Origin: an uncultured Oscillospiraceae bacterium
GTDB lineage: Bacteria > Bacillota > Clostridia > Oscillospirales > Acutalibacteraceae
Direction of reading: 5' to 3'
Assembly: GCA_905198295.1 (NCBI GenBank)
Contig: CAJKBW010000086.1
Span: 1 to 12,061, forward strand
Length of the DNA: 12,061 nucleotides
In this document: positions 1-7,244 of the stretch, piece by piece
Numbering within the stretch: position 1 is the stretch's first letter
Layout of the letters: every line of letters begins with the position of its first letter
Program-made: the position numbers and the translations under genes
Notes under the pieces: generated by a model
Databases searched by the model: none
Told to the model about the DNA's origin: nothing
Seen by the model: only the letters and a program-made list of their open reading frames with translations

Positions 1-1
1 T

Positions 2-10
2 CCGCCTTTT
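2..10 (-). promoter_or_regulatory. Possible ribosome binding site of a gene beyond the left edge
   Basis: On the minus strand, just after the stop codon of the polytopic membrane protein, the sequence reads AAAAGGCGG. The same core (AAAGGCGG) precedes the first deacetylase gene in this window. No start codon is visible before the edge, so the gene it would serve lies outside. It suggests that the leftward operon continues. The support is a short motif only. Confidence 0.35.
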
Positions 11-34
11 GCAATGCACAAAATCCGATTTTCC

Positions 35-1492
35 TTATTCCTCGCATATGATCTCTTTATGGTAAAACATCTTAAGCCCATTCACTTCCCAGCGTCCGTT
101 AATCAGCACCAGCTCATGCAGGCAGTCCGTTGCCGGCAGGGAACCGGGAATCACCACCGTATCCTCTGGGGAGTTCTCCAGTGTGTCCAGCACTTTCATC
201 GCTTCCTTGTGATAAGCGCGCGCGGGACCCATGACAATCTCCTCCGCCGCCAGCAGGGAGCCCATATCCGTCACCGTATCCTCGACCATGCGGGTCGATA
301 ACGGCACCAGTAAAACGGCCGCCGCCAGCAGCGCGACACCGAACCGTATCGGTTTATCCAAAGAAACAACGGCGAATCTTTTAACCAGCCATCCCGTCCA
401 GTAGAAACATAGTCCCAGAAGCATCCAGGTCAGCAGCCCATACACCATATTCAGATAGCGTTCCGGCATATAATCCGAACCCATGCCGAAAAGGCCGGGG
501 GTGAAAAGAGCTGCATACAGGCAAAACAGCACCACCGTAAGCAGTCCCGGCAGCCGAAAGCGGAATTTCATCCGGCCGGCTGCGGCCGCCATAAAGGGAA
601 TGCACAGCACAAGCAAAAAGAGGATAGGGGTTTCGGTCAGCCAATCTGCAAGATAATCGAGTGCGGAATAGAAAGACTCAAAAACCGCCTTGACAGGGTG
701 AAGCTGCTCATACCGTCCCATTCGGATGCTGTTTCCCGGCGCGAAGACGTTGATCAGAAAACCAACCACAAGAAAAACAACGGGCGGCAGCTGCCACAGG
801 GCTTCACGCCGCTTGCGGCTGATCAGATTGACAAAAAGCAACAACGCCGCGGCGCAGCAGCCAAACAGCGACAACGGATAATTCGTACCGCCGACCAAAA
901 AGCCCAGCACGCAGGCAAGCACGGCAAAAAGCAAACGTTTCTCTTTCTGAAACTGTATACGGATCAGCGCCGCGCAAAACAGCATGAACAGGCAGAACGG
1001 GAAATTGTAGGCCACAAACCCCGCATACCAGTAGTACGTCTCCTCAACCCGCACGAACTGCGTGACCATAAAGACAAACAGCATCCATAGCAGAATGGTG
1101 TTTTTCCACGTGGAATGCAGCACATGTTTCATGATGCTGCGGGACAATACCAGAACACAAACCAGCGTCACAATGAAGTTAAGCAGGCATGTCACCGGAT
1201 ACAGCCCAATATTATATGCAATAGGATTCAGAAAAATAAGCACGTCAATCGTAAACGCGCCCTGGATCGTATCGTAAAGATCCTTTGCCTGTAAAAACAC
1301 ATTTTTAAAATAGGTAAGCAGGGACGAGTCATTTTCCATAAGATCCCGCATTATGCTGGCGTTCACAAAATCATCCGATGCGGGAACGGCCAAAAAGCAC
1401 ATGGCCACCATCGGCACCAGGAAAAGAATAAAAAGTCCCACCAACAGCGCAAACAGCCAGTTATCCTTCAATCTGCCTTTGATTTTCTGCAA
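35..1492 (-). CDS. Polytopic membrane protein, likely GT-C-type glycosyltransferase (DUF6056-like)
   Basis: A 485-residue, very hydrophobic protein with roughly ten or more membrane segments (first at about residues 12-35) and a soluble C-terminal part of about 85 residues (from about 400). Seen directly: an acidic SDDF motif (39-42) straight after the first membrane helix, APGN with a following Arg (251-257), and PERY (343-346) in a later loop. A DD/DE pair in the first external loop is typical of GT-C enzymes, which use polyprenyl-phosphate sugars, and the APGN...R pattern recalls the DUF6056 group; that assignment is from memory. It is the last gene of the cluster inside the window, 11 nt after an acyltransferase gene. 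I infer that it transfers a lipid-linked sugar to a surface acceptor outside the membrane. The TTG start at 1492 was chosen over the ATG at 1540 because AGGAGGGG lies 7 nt upstream and the longer form would run into the preceding gene. A sugar polymerase is an alternative role. Confidence 0.7.
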   Translation of the reverse strand: MQKIKGRLKDNWLFALLVGLFILFLVPMVAMCFLAVPASDDFVNASIMRDLMENDSSLLTYFKNVFLQAKDLYDTIQGAFTIDVLIFLNPIAYNIGLYPVTCLLNFIVTLVCVLVLSRSIMKHVLHSTWKNTILLWMLFVFMVTQFVRVEETYYWYAGFVAYNFPFCLFMLFCAALIRIQFQKEKRLLFAVLACVLGFLVGGTNYPLSLFGCCAAALLLFVNLISRKRREALWQLPPVVFLVVGFLINVFAPGNSIRMGRYEQLHPVKAVFESFYSALDYLADWLTETPILFLLVLCIPFMAAAAGRMKFRFRLPGLLTVVLFCLYAALFTPGLFGMGSDYMPERYLNMVYGLLTWMLLGLCFYWTGWLVKRFAVVSLDKPIRFGVALLAAAVLLVPLSTRMVEDTVTDMGSLLAAEEIVMGPARAYHKEAMKVLDTLENSPEDTVVIPGSLPATDCLHELVLINGRWEVNGLKMFYHKEIICEE

Positions 1493-1497
1493 ACAAA

Positions 1498-1505
1498 CCC
1501 CTCCT
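1498..1505 (-). promoter_or_regulatory. Shine-Dalgarno AGGAGGGG deciding a TTG start
   Basis: A near-perfect Shine-Dalgarno sequence ends 7 nt before the TTG at 1492. Its first two bases are the last two of the TAG stop of the upstream acyltransferase gene, so termination and re-initiation are physically linked. Confidence 0.75.
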
Positions 1506-2061
1506 AAAAATAACGGAATCGGACATCGCCGTCCTGCCATTCCACCCTGCCGATCAGCCGTGCGGGCGTTCCGCCGGCAATATGACCGTCAGGGATATCC
1601 CGGGTAACCAGGCTGTTCGCACCGATAACGCAGTGCGAGCCGATCGTCACCCCACAGGAAATCATCGACATGCTGCCGATGACCGTATAATCGCCCACCG
1701 TCACCGGACCTTCCTTAAAAGGAACCCTGCCGCCGGAAACATAGTATTTGGTCGAATCGTGTGAGTAGATCTGTACACCGGAATTCACGCTCACAAAGTC
1801 GCCGATTGTCACCGGCGCATGTACACCTTCCAAAAGCGTATATGGCCCTACCCATACATGTCTGCCTAACCGGACGTCCCCCATGATCACGCTCGTATCG
1901 TAAACCGAAGTACCGTCTCCGGCGCCAAGATATTCCGCCTTGTCATACCGGTTAAACAGCAGTTCTCCCGTCGGCAGCACGCGATCATATTTTTCCTTCA
2001 TTTCCTGACGCCGTTTTTCCAGAAAGGCCAGGAATTCCTGTTCAAGCGGCTTATCCGTCAT
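1504..2061 (-). CDS. Hexapeptide-repeat (left-handed beta-helix) acyltransferase
   Basis: A 185-residue protein. Residues 5-30 are a charged helical lead-in. From about residue 50 onward come imperfect hexapeptide turns ([LIV]-G-x4 type, such as VTIGDF, VTVGDY, VTIGSH), followed by GGTPARLIG (163-171), the usual closing motif of LbH acetyltransferases. His101 in YSHD is a candidate catalytic base. Family members move an acetyl or similar acyl group from CoA to a sugar hydroxyl or amine. The ATG at 2061 lies inside the end of the dehydratase gene (11-bp overlap), with AGGAG 10 nt upstream; an earlier in-frame start at 2130 would overlap that gene by about 80 bp without a better site. The place after a 4,6-dehydratase and an aminotransferase suggests a 4-amino-sugar N-acyltransferase (PglD/LegH role), but O-acetylation cannot be excluded. 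Confidence 0.85.
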   Translation of the reverse strand: MTDKPLEQEFLAFLEKRRQEMKEKYDRVLPTGELLFNRYDKAEYLGAGDGTSVYDTSVIMGDVRLGRHVWVGPYTLLEGVHAPVTIGDFVSVNSGVQIYSHDSTKYYVSGGRVPFKEGPVTVGDYTVIGSMSMISCGVTIGSHCVIGANSLVTRDIPDGHIAGGTPARLIGRVEWQDGDVRFRYF

Positions 2062-3025
2062 GTCTGTTTTTCTCCTGATACCAGTCGAGCGTACGTTTGA
2101 GGCCGGATTCCAGTGTGAACTCCGGCTCAAATCCGATCAGCTCCCGGGCAAGCTTGGCGCTGGCACACAGCCGCTGCACATCCGCCTTGCGCGCCTCGCG
2201 GTAGTCAATGCCGCCGGTATAGTGATAGTACTCGCTGATGACCTGTACCAGCCGGTTCATGGAAATCTCCGTCCCGGAGCCCAGATTGATTACACGGCCG
2301 CGCGTTTTTTCATTTTCATACGCCATAATAAACGCCCGCGCCGTATCCTCAACATAGATAAAGTCCCGCGTCTGTTCGCCGGTTCCCTCGATAACCGGCT
2401 TTTCGCCATGAAAAATCCGCCGTGCCGTCAACGGAATAATCGCTGCCAGCTGCTGATCGTTCTGACGGGGACCATAGTTGTTGAAGGGCCGAATGATCGC
2501 TATATCGAGATTCAGCACATTGTAAAACGACAGTGCCATCAAATCCGCGGCGGCCTTCCCCGCCGCATAGGGCGTAGTGGGATGCATAGGGTGATTTTCG
2601 TCCATAGGAGAGTACTGTGCAGTACCATACGCCTCCGATGACGACGAATGGATCAGCGTATCGTATGCGCCCAGCTTAAGCAGCTCCAGCAGTGTATTCA
2701 TGATCTCCACATTGACCATATAGGCATCAAAGGGGTTGAAAAAGGAATAGTTCAGTGCGATAGTCGCCAAATTGAACACCACCTGGATGTTCTCTTTCTC
2801 CATCACCGCCTGCATCACGCCGAAATTTCTGGCGTCATCCCGATAAACCACCACATTGTCATAATGATCCAGCGCCGGCTGGATATTTTCCATCTTCCCC
2901 AGAAAAAAGTTGTCCACGATCACGACCTTGGCCGCACCGGCCGCCAGCAGCCGGTCGGTCAGATGACTGCCTATAAATCCCGCTCCGCCGGTAACACAAA
3001 CATTTTTCCCCTTGATTCTCGGCAC
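2051..3025 (-). CDS. Extended SDR NAD-dependent sugar 4,6-dehydratase/epimerase (LegB-like)
   Basis: A 324-residue nucleotide-sugar SDR. Seen: the Rossmann motif TGGAGFIG (12-19), a catalytic Ser-rich strand SSSSE (127-131), YAAGK (153-157) giving the Tyr and Lys of the active site, and RPFNNYGPRQ about 25 residues later. The EAYGTAQYSPMDENHP stretch resembles LegB-type 4,6-dehydratases, which make a 4-keto-6-deoxy sugar from an N-acetylglucosamine nucleotide; simple 4-epimerases share the other motifs, so the reaction is not certain. The product would feed the aminotransferase encoded just upstream and the acyltransferase just downstream. There is no ATG. I prefer the GTG at 3025, with AAAGGGTG about 9 nt upstream; the GTG at 3037 would give four more residues but leaves no spacing from a purine-rich site. 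Confidence 0.87.
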   Translation of the reverse strand: MPRIKGKNVCVTGGAGFIGSHLTDRLLAAGAAKVVIVDNFFLGKMENIQPALDHYDNVVVYRDDARNFGVMQAVMEKENIQVVFNLATIALNYSFFNPFDAYMVNVEIMNTLLELLKLGAYDTLIHSSSSEAYGTAQYSPMDENHPMHPTTPYAAGKAAADLMALSFYNVLNLDIAIIRPFNNYGPRQNDQQLAAIIPLTARRIFHGEKPVIEGTGEQTRDFIYVEDTARAFIMAYENEKTRGRVINLGSGTEISMNRLVQVISEYYHYTGGIDYREARKADVQRLCASAKLARELIGFEPEFTLESGLKRTLDWYQEKNRHDG

Positions 3026-3067
3026 GTGTAAAAACACCCTTTCTTTTTCAGCATCCGCCGGAAGCCG

Positions 3068-4303
3068 TTACCGGACCGCCTGCATGCCCTTTTCCAGCTG
3101 CTCCACAACATATTCGTGGTCGTCCGCAGACAACTCCACATACAGCGGCAGCGTCAGGGACAGCAGATCGCAGGCATAAGCTCCCGGCAGCGACGCCGGG
3201 CGATATCCGTATTTATCCCGATAATAGCCCAGCATATGCACAGCATGTGTGCCCTGCCGGGTGCTCACCCCATGCTCTTCCAGATATCCCATCAGCCGGT
3301 TGCGGAAAGCGTTGCCCTCCGGAACGCCGGGCAAACCCAGCGCCGCATAATCCACCATCGTCACATACGACTGATATGTGTGATAATATCCGGCCGGCAC
3401 ATGCGGCGTTTTCAGGAAAGGACAGCGCCGCGAAAGCATTTCGTCGTACCGCGCCGCCTTCTCACGCCGTTTTTCCAGAATATAATCAAACTTCTCGATC
3501 TGCGCCAAGCCAACCGCACCCTGAATATCGGTCATACGGTAGTTAAAGCCCAGCTCATTATACTCCGGCATCAGGAACCCATGATTCTGATGCCGCATGA
3601 TCTCCGAAACCGCGGCACCGTGGCTGCGCAGCCGGCGCAGCTTTTCCGCCAGGCCGGCATCCGCTGTAAGCACCATACCGCCTTCGCCCGTTGTGATCGA
3701 TTTGCGGGCGTGAAAGCTCAGGCAGGAGGGGTTGCCAAAAGTGCCTTCATGCACCCCGTCGATTGACGCGCCGAGCGCGCAGGCGCTGTCCTCGATTACC
3801 TGCATCGAATACGCCCGCGCCAAAGCGTTGACCGCCGGAATATCCGCGCACATGCCGAACAGGTTGACCGCAACCACGCCGAAAAGGTGGTTGCCGGTGC
3901 ATTTATTGAACATCCCGCCGTCCCTGCGGCAGTAGTTTTCCTCAATAAACCTTTCCAAAAAGCCGACATCCAGACAATACGTATCGGTCATCACATCCAC
4001 CAGGACGGCCGTCGCCCCTGTGTATTCCACCGCATTCGCCGTTGCCACGAACGTGAAGGAAGGCACCAGCACATCCTGTCCCTCGTGAAGGCCGAGCGCT
4101 GCCATCAGCAAATGCAGCGCAGTCGTGCATGAGGTCGTGGCCACCCCATAGCCCGTGCCTTCGTATGCGGCAACCGCCTTTTCAAATTCGGCCACCCGCG
4201 GCCCCTGGGCTACCCATCCGCTTTTAAGGCACTCCGCTATTTTCAGGCTCTCTTCCTGTGTGAAGTACGGAATGATAACCGGAATATTCCGCATAGTTTT
4301 CAT
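3068..4303 (-). CDS. DegT/DnrJ/EryC1-family PLP aminotransferase (LegC-like)
   Basis: A 411-residue sugar aminotransferase of the aspartate aminotransferase fold. Seen: the PLP phosphate region TTSCTTALHL (57-66), Asp172 in VIEDSACALGA for the pyridine nitrogen, and Lys201 in SFHARKSITTGEGG for the Schiff base. An insert at about 122-140 (CRRDGGMFNKCTGN) before VVAVNLFG makes it longer than usual (about 370-390); LegC-type enzymes have a similar insert. The family transfers an amino group from glutamate to a keto sugar nucleotide. It lies 42 nt upstream of the LegB-like dehydratase, so I infer that it aminates C4 of that product. The start at 4303 has AGGA 5 nt upstream; an ATG at 4294 is also possible. 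Confidence 0.88.
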   Translation of the reverse strand: MKTMRNIPVIIPYFTQEESLKIAECLKSGWVAQGPRVAEFEKAVAAYEGTGYGVATTSCTTALHLLMAALGLHEGQDVLVPSFTFVATANAVEYTGATAVLVDVMTDTYCLDVGFLERFIEENYCRRDGGMFNKCTGNHLFGVVAVNLFGMCADIPAVNALARAYSMQVIEDSACALGASIDGVHEGTFGNPSCLSFHARKSITTGEGGMVLTADAGLAEKLRRLRSHGAAVSEIMRHQNHGFLMPEYNELGFNYRMTDIQGAVGLAQIEKFDYILEKRREKAARYDEMLSRRCPFLKTPHVPAGYYHTYQSYVTMVDYAALGLPGVPEGNAFRNRLMGYLEEHGVSTRQGTHAVHMLGYYRDKYGYRPASLPGAYACDLLSLTLPLYVELSADDHEYVVEQLEKGMQAVR

Positions 4304-4338
4304 GTCCTTCCTGCTTATTTCTCAGAATCCGGAGGCAT

Positions 4339-5319
4339 TTACAGTCTCGCCATCGCCGCATCGAGAATTTTGGTTACGCGCAGCGCCTGTTCCGGGCCGG
4401 AAAGGGACGGACGGCCGTTCTCCACGCAGTCGGCAAAATGCTCCACACTGTTGCGCAGGGCGTCTTCGTGCGGAATATACGGCACCAGGATGTCCCCGGT
4501 GCGCACCTTGAATTCATAGGCACCGTATTCATCACCCTTATCCTTTTTCACGATGCCCTGATCGTAGATGGTGAGCTTGTCCACCAGACGCATGTCATCA
4601 AAAATCAGCATCTTTTTGGTTCCGCCGATCATAACCCGCCGCTCCTTCAGCGGAGAAATCCAGCTGGATTTCACGTGCGCCAGAAAGCCGGGATATTTCA
4701 TCGTCAGGTAAGTCAGCGTTTCCTGTTCTCCGTAACATTTTTCGCCGATCGCCTCCACATGATACGGCTCTTTCCCTCCGGACAGATAGTCGATGACCGC
4801 CAGATCGTGCACAGCCAGATCCAGCATGGAGTTGACATCCATGCGAATCGGCCCCAGATTGATCCTGCTCACGTCAAAATAGATCATATCTCCCAGTTCA
4901 CCCGAGTCCACCATCTTTTTGATATAGCGGATGATCGGATGATAGACCATAATATGGTCACAGTGGACGATCCGCCGATTTTCCTCCGCTGCACGGCAGA
5001 TATCCTCCGCGCGCTGGGCATTGGAAGCCATAGGCTTTTCGATAAACAGATGCTTGCCCGACCGCAGCACATCCAAGGCGACCTGATAGCTCGGTTCCGT
5101 CTGGATAACCACGGCAAAAGCATCTACTTTCGGATCATCCAGATATTTCTTATAATCCAAAGCATACTCGGTCATATCCAGATAAACCTTACGGGCTTTG
5201 TCCAGGCACTCCTGCCGTGAATCGCAGATGGCATACAGATTTGCATTTTTGGCCGCCATCAGATTGCGCGCCACATTAGTGCCCCAATACCCGTAACCGA
5301 CCTGAACCACATTAATCAT
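4339..5319 (-). CDS. Gfo/Idh/MocA-family NAD-dependent sugar oxidoreductase (WbpB/WlbA-like)
   Basis: A 326-residue protein. Seen: an N-terminal Rossmann motif GYGYWG (8-13), the family hallmark EKP (94-96), and a DLAVHD segment (167-172) with the likely catalytic His171. The later stretch WISPLKERRVMIGG followed by TKKML and FDD resembles WbpB/WlbA-type enzymes, which oxidise C3 of a UDP-N-acetylhexosaminuronate before amination. Partner enzymes of the WbpE and WbpD type are encoded at the head of the same operon, which supports a 3-keto role. The ATG at 5319 overlaps the end of the glycosyltransferase gene by 8 bp, with AAAGGGG 9 nt upstream. No C6 dehydrogenase (WbpA) is in the window, so the substrate need not be a uronate. 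Confidence 0.88.
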   Translation of the reverse strand: MINVVQVGYGYWGTNVARNLMAAKNANLYAICDSRQECLDKARKVYLDMTEYALDYKKYLDDPKVDAFAVVIQTEPSYQVALDVLRSGKHLFIEKPMASNAQRAEDICRAAEENRRIVHCDHIMVYHPIIRYIKKMVDSGELGDMIYFDVSRINLGPIRMDVNSMLDLAVHDLAVIDYLSGGKEPYHVEAIGEKCYGEQETLTYLTMKYPGFLAHVKSSWISPLKERRVMIGGTKKMLIFDDMRLVDKLTIYDQGIVKKDKGDEYGAYEFKVRTGDILVPYIPHEDALRNSVEHFADCVENGRPSLSGPEQALRVTKILDAAMARL

Positions 5320-6286
5320 TTTCGTCCGCCCCTTTCACTTGATCCGCTGTACCGCCGTTCAGGACAATCTCCTCATCCAGGAGAAACACCGGACGCCCGC
5401 GGGCGGCATCCAGCGTCCGCCAAAGATATTCCGCAATAATGCCAAGGGATATATTGGTGATCCCGAATCCGATGGTGAGCACCGAAATCAGGGTGGGCCA
5501 GCCCAGCGAAAGCGGATACAGATGAAATACCCGGATAAGAACCACCGCCAGGCCAAACAGGAAGCCAAAAAAGGCCAGCACCATGCCAAGTACGCTGATG
5601 AAGCGTATCGGCGCAAACGAAAAGGCCACAAAGGAGTCGATGAACAGCTTGATCTTTTTGCTCAGCGTCCACTTCGACTTGCCGCGTTCCCTCTCCCTGT
5701 AATTGCAGGTAATCATAGTGAAACGGTATCCCATGCTGAGAATCTGCAGAAAAATCGAGGAATTTGCTTCCACATGGCGATTCAGATTGTCGCGGATTTT
5801 GGCATTGAACATAACGTTGTTGATGCCGCCTTTGGGGAACTTTGCCACCGCATGCTTTTGGATCAGGCGGGCATACATGCGCGAAAACAGCTTTTCAAAA
5901 GTGCCGATCTGCACCTCGCCTTTCTGCACGCCGACGAGATCATAGCCTTCCCGAATCTTGTCGTACAGCATCCCGATGAGCTCCACCGGCTCCTGCAGGT
6001 CTGCAGAAAAGAACATGCAGTATTCCGACTGCGCCCGTGCCACCCCCGCACGCAACGCCGCATGCGACCCATAATTCTGGGACAGGCGGAGAATCCTCGC
6101 CTGAATATGCTGAAACGCATATTCGCGCAGACGCTCCACCGACCGATCGGTGGAGCCGTCATCAACAAAGAGCACCTCCAGCCGGTAGGGCTTTCCGGCA
6201 GCATAGCCGTCCAGCGTTTCGCACAGGCTGAAAATGTTCTCTTCTTCATTCAGAAAGGGAACGATAACCGATATATCTGTTTTCAA
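5312..6286 (-). CDS. Family-2 polyprenyl-phosphate glycosyltransferase (GtrB/ArnC/DPM1-like)
   Basis: A 324-residue protein with an N-terminal GT-A domain and two C-terminal membrane helices (about 226-252 and 262-288). Seen: VPFLNEEENI near the start, VDDGSTD (41-47), SADLQEP (94-100, the metal-binding D-x-D equivalent), the basic RERERGKSKW stretch (197-206) before the helices, and EYLWR followed by GRPV after the second helix. This architecture is that of GtrB, ArnC and related enzymes, which attach a sugar from a nucleotide to undecaprenyl phosphate on the cytosolic face. Its gene lies 12 nt after that of a small four-helix membrane protein, the expected flippase partner. The TTG start at 6286 has GGGGA 6 nt upstream and no better codon nearby. 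The donor sugar is unknown. Confidence 0.9.
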   Translation of the reverse strand: MKTDISVIVPFLNEEENIFSLCETLDGYAAGKPYRLEVLFVDDGSTDRSVERLREYAFQHIQARILRLSQNYGSHAALRAGVARAQSEYCMFFSADLQEPVELIGMLYDKIREGYDLVGVQKGEVQIGTFEKLFSRMYARLIQKHAVAKFPKGGINNVMFNAKIRDNLNRHVEANSSIFLQILSMGYRFTMITCNYRERERGKSKWTLSKKIKLFIDSFVAFSFAPIRFISVLGMVLAFFGFLFGLAVVLIRVFHLYPLSLGWPTLISVLTIGFGITNISLGIIAEYLWRTLDAARGRPVFLLDEEIVLNGGTADQVKGADEND

Positions 6287-6298
6287 GCCAATTCCCCA

Positions 6299-6652
6299 TT
6301 ACTTTTTAATATTGATCGCCACAACGCCCAGCAGGATCAGAATCAGTCCCGCCACCTGCCAAGCGGTCAGCTTTTCCTTGAGGAAAAGCACCCCGACCAC
6401 CGTTATGACCACGTACAATATGCCTGCCGCAACGGGATAAATATACGTCAGGTTGAACTTGGGCACAATGAAGGTGAACAGCAGAAAGCTGCACACATAA
6501 AACAGCATGCCCAGAAGCATTTTCAAGCTTATATTCAGATGAAATACGCCCTGCTGAACACCGAGGGCGAGATCATTTCCGCCCGCCTTGATCAGAAGAA
6601 GCCCCACGGCCGAGCAGGCAATATACAGCACAAACAGGATATAGATCATCAT
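6299..6652 (-). CDS. Small four-helix SMR/EamA-type transporter, likely lipid-linked-sugar flippase subunit (ArnE/F-like)
   Basis: A 117-residue protein that is almost all membrane: helices at about 3-22, 41-62, 68-90 and 97-114. The last holds the family-type sequence LKEKLTAWQVAGLILILLGV. In the first helix, where EmrE has its essential Glu14 in AEVIGTTLMK, this protein has SAVGLLLIK, so the proton/drug-coupling Glu is absent. That argues against multidrug export and for the ArnE/ArnF branch, which moves undecaprenyl-phosphate sugars. The neighbouring polyprenyl glycosyltransferase gene supports this. The ATG at 6652 was chosen because AAAAAAGGA lies 9 nt upstream; ATGs at 6682 (sharing TGATG with the previous stop) and 6676 lack a comparable site. 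Confidence 0.82.
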   Translation of the reverse strand: MMIYILFVLYIACSAVGLLLIKAGGNDLALGVQQGVFHLNISLKMLLGMLFYVCSFLLFTFIVPKFNLTYIYPVAAGILYVVITVVGVLFLKEKLTAWQVAGLILILLGVVAINIKK

Positions 6653-6661
6653 CGTTTTATT

Positions 6662-6670
6662 TCCTTTTTT
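6662..6670 (-). promoter_or_regulatory. Ribosome binding site for the SMR-type gene
   Basis: AAAAAAGGA on the minus strand ends 9 nt before the ATG at 6652 (a double ATG-ATG). It decides the start in favour of a 117-residue protein beginning directly at the first membrane helix. Confidence 0.6.
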
Positions 6671-6681
6671 CTGCATATCCA

Positions 6682-7221
6682 TCACTTTTCGATCGGCGGG
6701 CGCGTATGGCACTTCGGGCATTCGCCGTTTTCCAGCTTTTGCCCGCAGCGGCATACATACCCTATGATTCTGGCCGGATTTCCCACCACCAGTGCGTATG
6801 GCGGCACATCGTGAGTTACCACGCTGCCCGCACCCACCATGCAGTATTCACCCAGCGTATGCCCGCATACGATAGTCGCATTGGCACCAACCGAACATCC
6901 CTCGCGCAGCACCGTTTCCCGAACCTCCCAGTCCGGATTGCAGGCACGGGGATAGTAATCGTTGGTAAACGCCACATTCGGCCCGACGAACACATTGTCG
7001 CCGATGGTAACGCCGTGATACACCGACACGCCGTTCTGGATTTTGCAGTTATTTCCTACTTTTACGTCAAAATCCAGGTAGGTGTCTTTGCTGATGATGC
7101 AGTTTTCGCCCACCATAACATTTTCGCGTATCTGCGCGTTAATCCACACCTTGCTTCCAGCTCCAACGGAAGCCTGCTCCGATACATGCGCGGAAGGATG
7201 GATAAATACGTTTGAAGACAT
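6682..7221 (-). CDS. Hexapeptide N-acetyltransferase, WbpD/WlbB-like, with C-terminal Cys cluster
   Basis: A 179-residue left-handed beta-helix acetyltransferase. Seen: hexapeptide turns from residue 8 onward; the stretch VSVYHGVTIGDNVFVGPNVA then FTNDYYPR (85-92), characteristic of WlbB/WbpD enzymes that acetylate the 3-amino group of a UDP-linked sugar; and GNPARIIGY closing the helix (147-155). After it comes a short tail with C157, C159, C168 and C171 followed by His172 (CxC-x8-CxxCH), a possible small zinc-binding knuckle; similar tails occur in some homologues as I recall. The gene lies 23 nt after the WbpE-like aminotransferase gene, its expected supplier. The ATG at 7221 has AAAGGA 10 nt upstream; the TTG at 7248 would overlap the previous gene. 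Confidence 0.88.
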   Translation of the reverse strand: MSSNVFIHPSAHVSEQASVGAGSKVWINAQIRENVMVGENCIISKDTYLDFDVKVGNNCKIQNGVSVYHGVTIGDNVFVGPNVAFTNDYYPRACNPDWEVRETVLREGCSVGANATIVCGHTLGEYCMVGAGSVVTHDVPPYALVVGNPARIIGYVCRCGQKLENGECPKCHTRPPIEK

Positions 7222-7244
7222 TGGTGCCCCGTCCTTTCTCAAGA

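Noticed and set aside
1493..1540. ATG at 1540 as the start of the polytopic membrane protein
   Set aside because: It would overlap the acyltransferase gene by 37 bp and add a Cys/Pro-rich stretch before the first helix; the TTG at 1492 has AGGAGGGG at ideal spacing.
5339..6814. 491-codon open frame on the plus strand
   Set aside because: It lies antisense across the well-supported glycosyltransferase and SMR-type genes; its translation is rich in His, Arg and Gln with no domain motifs. It is a shadow caused by GC-rich codon bias.
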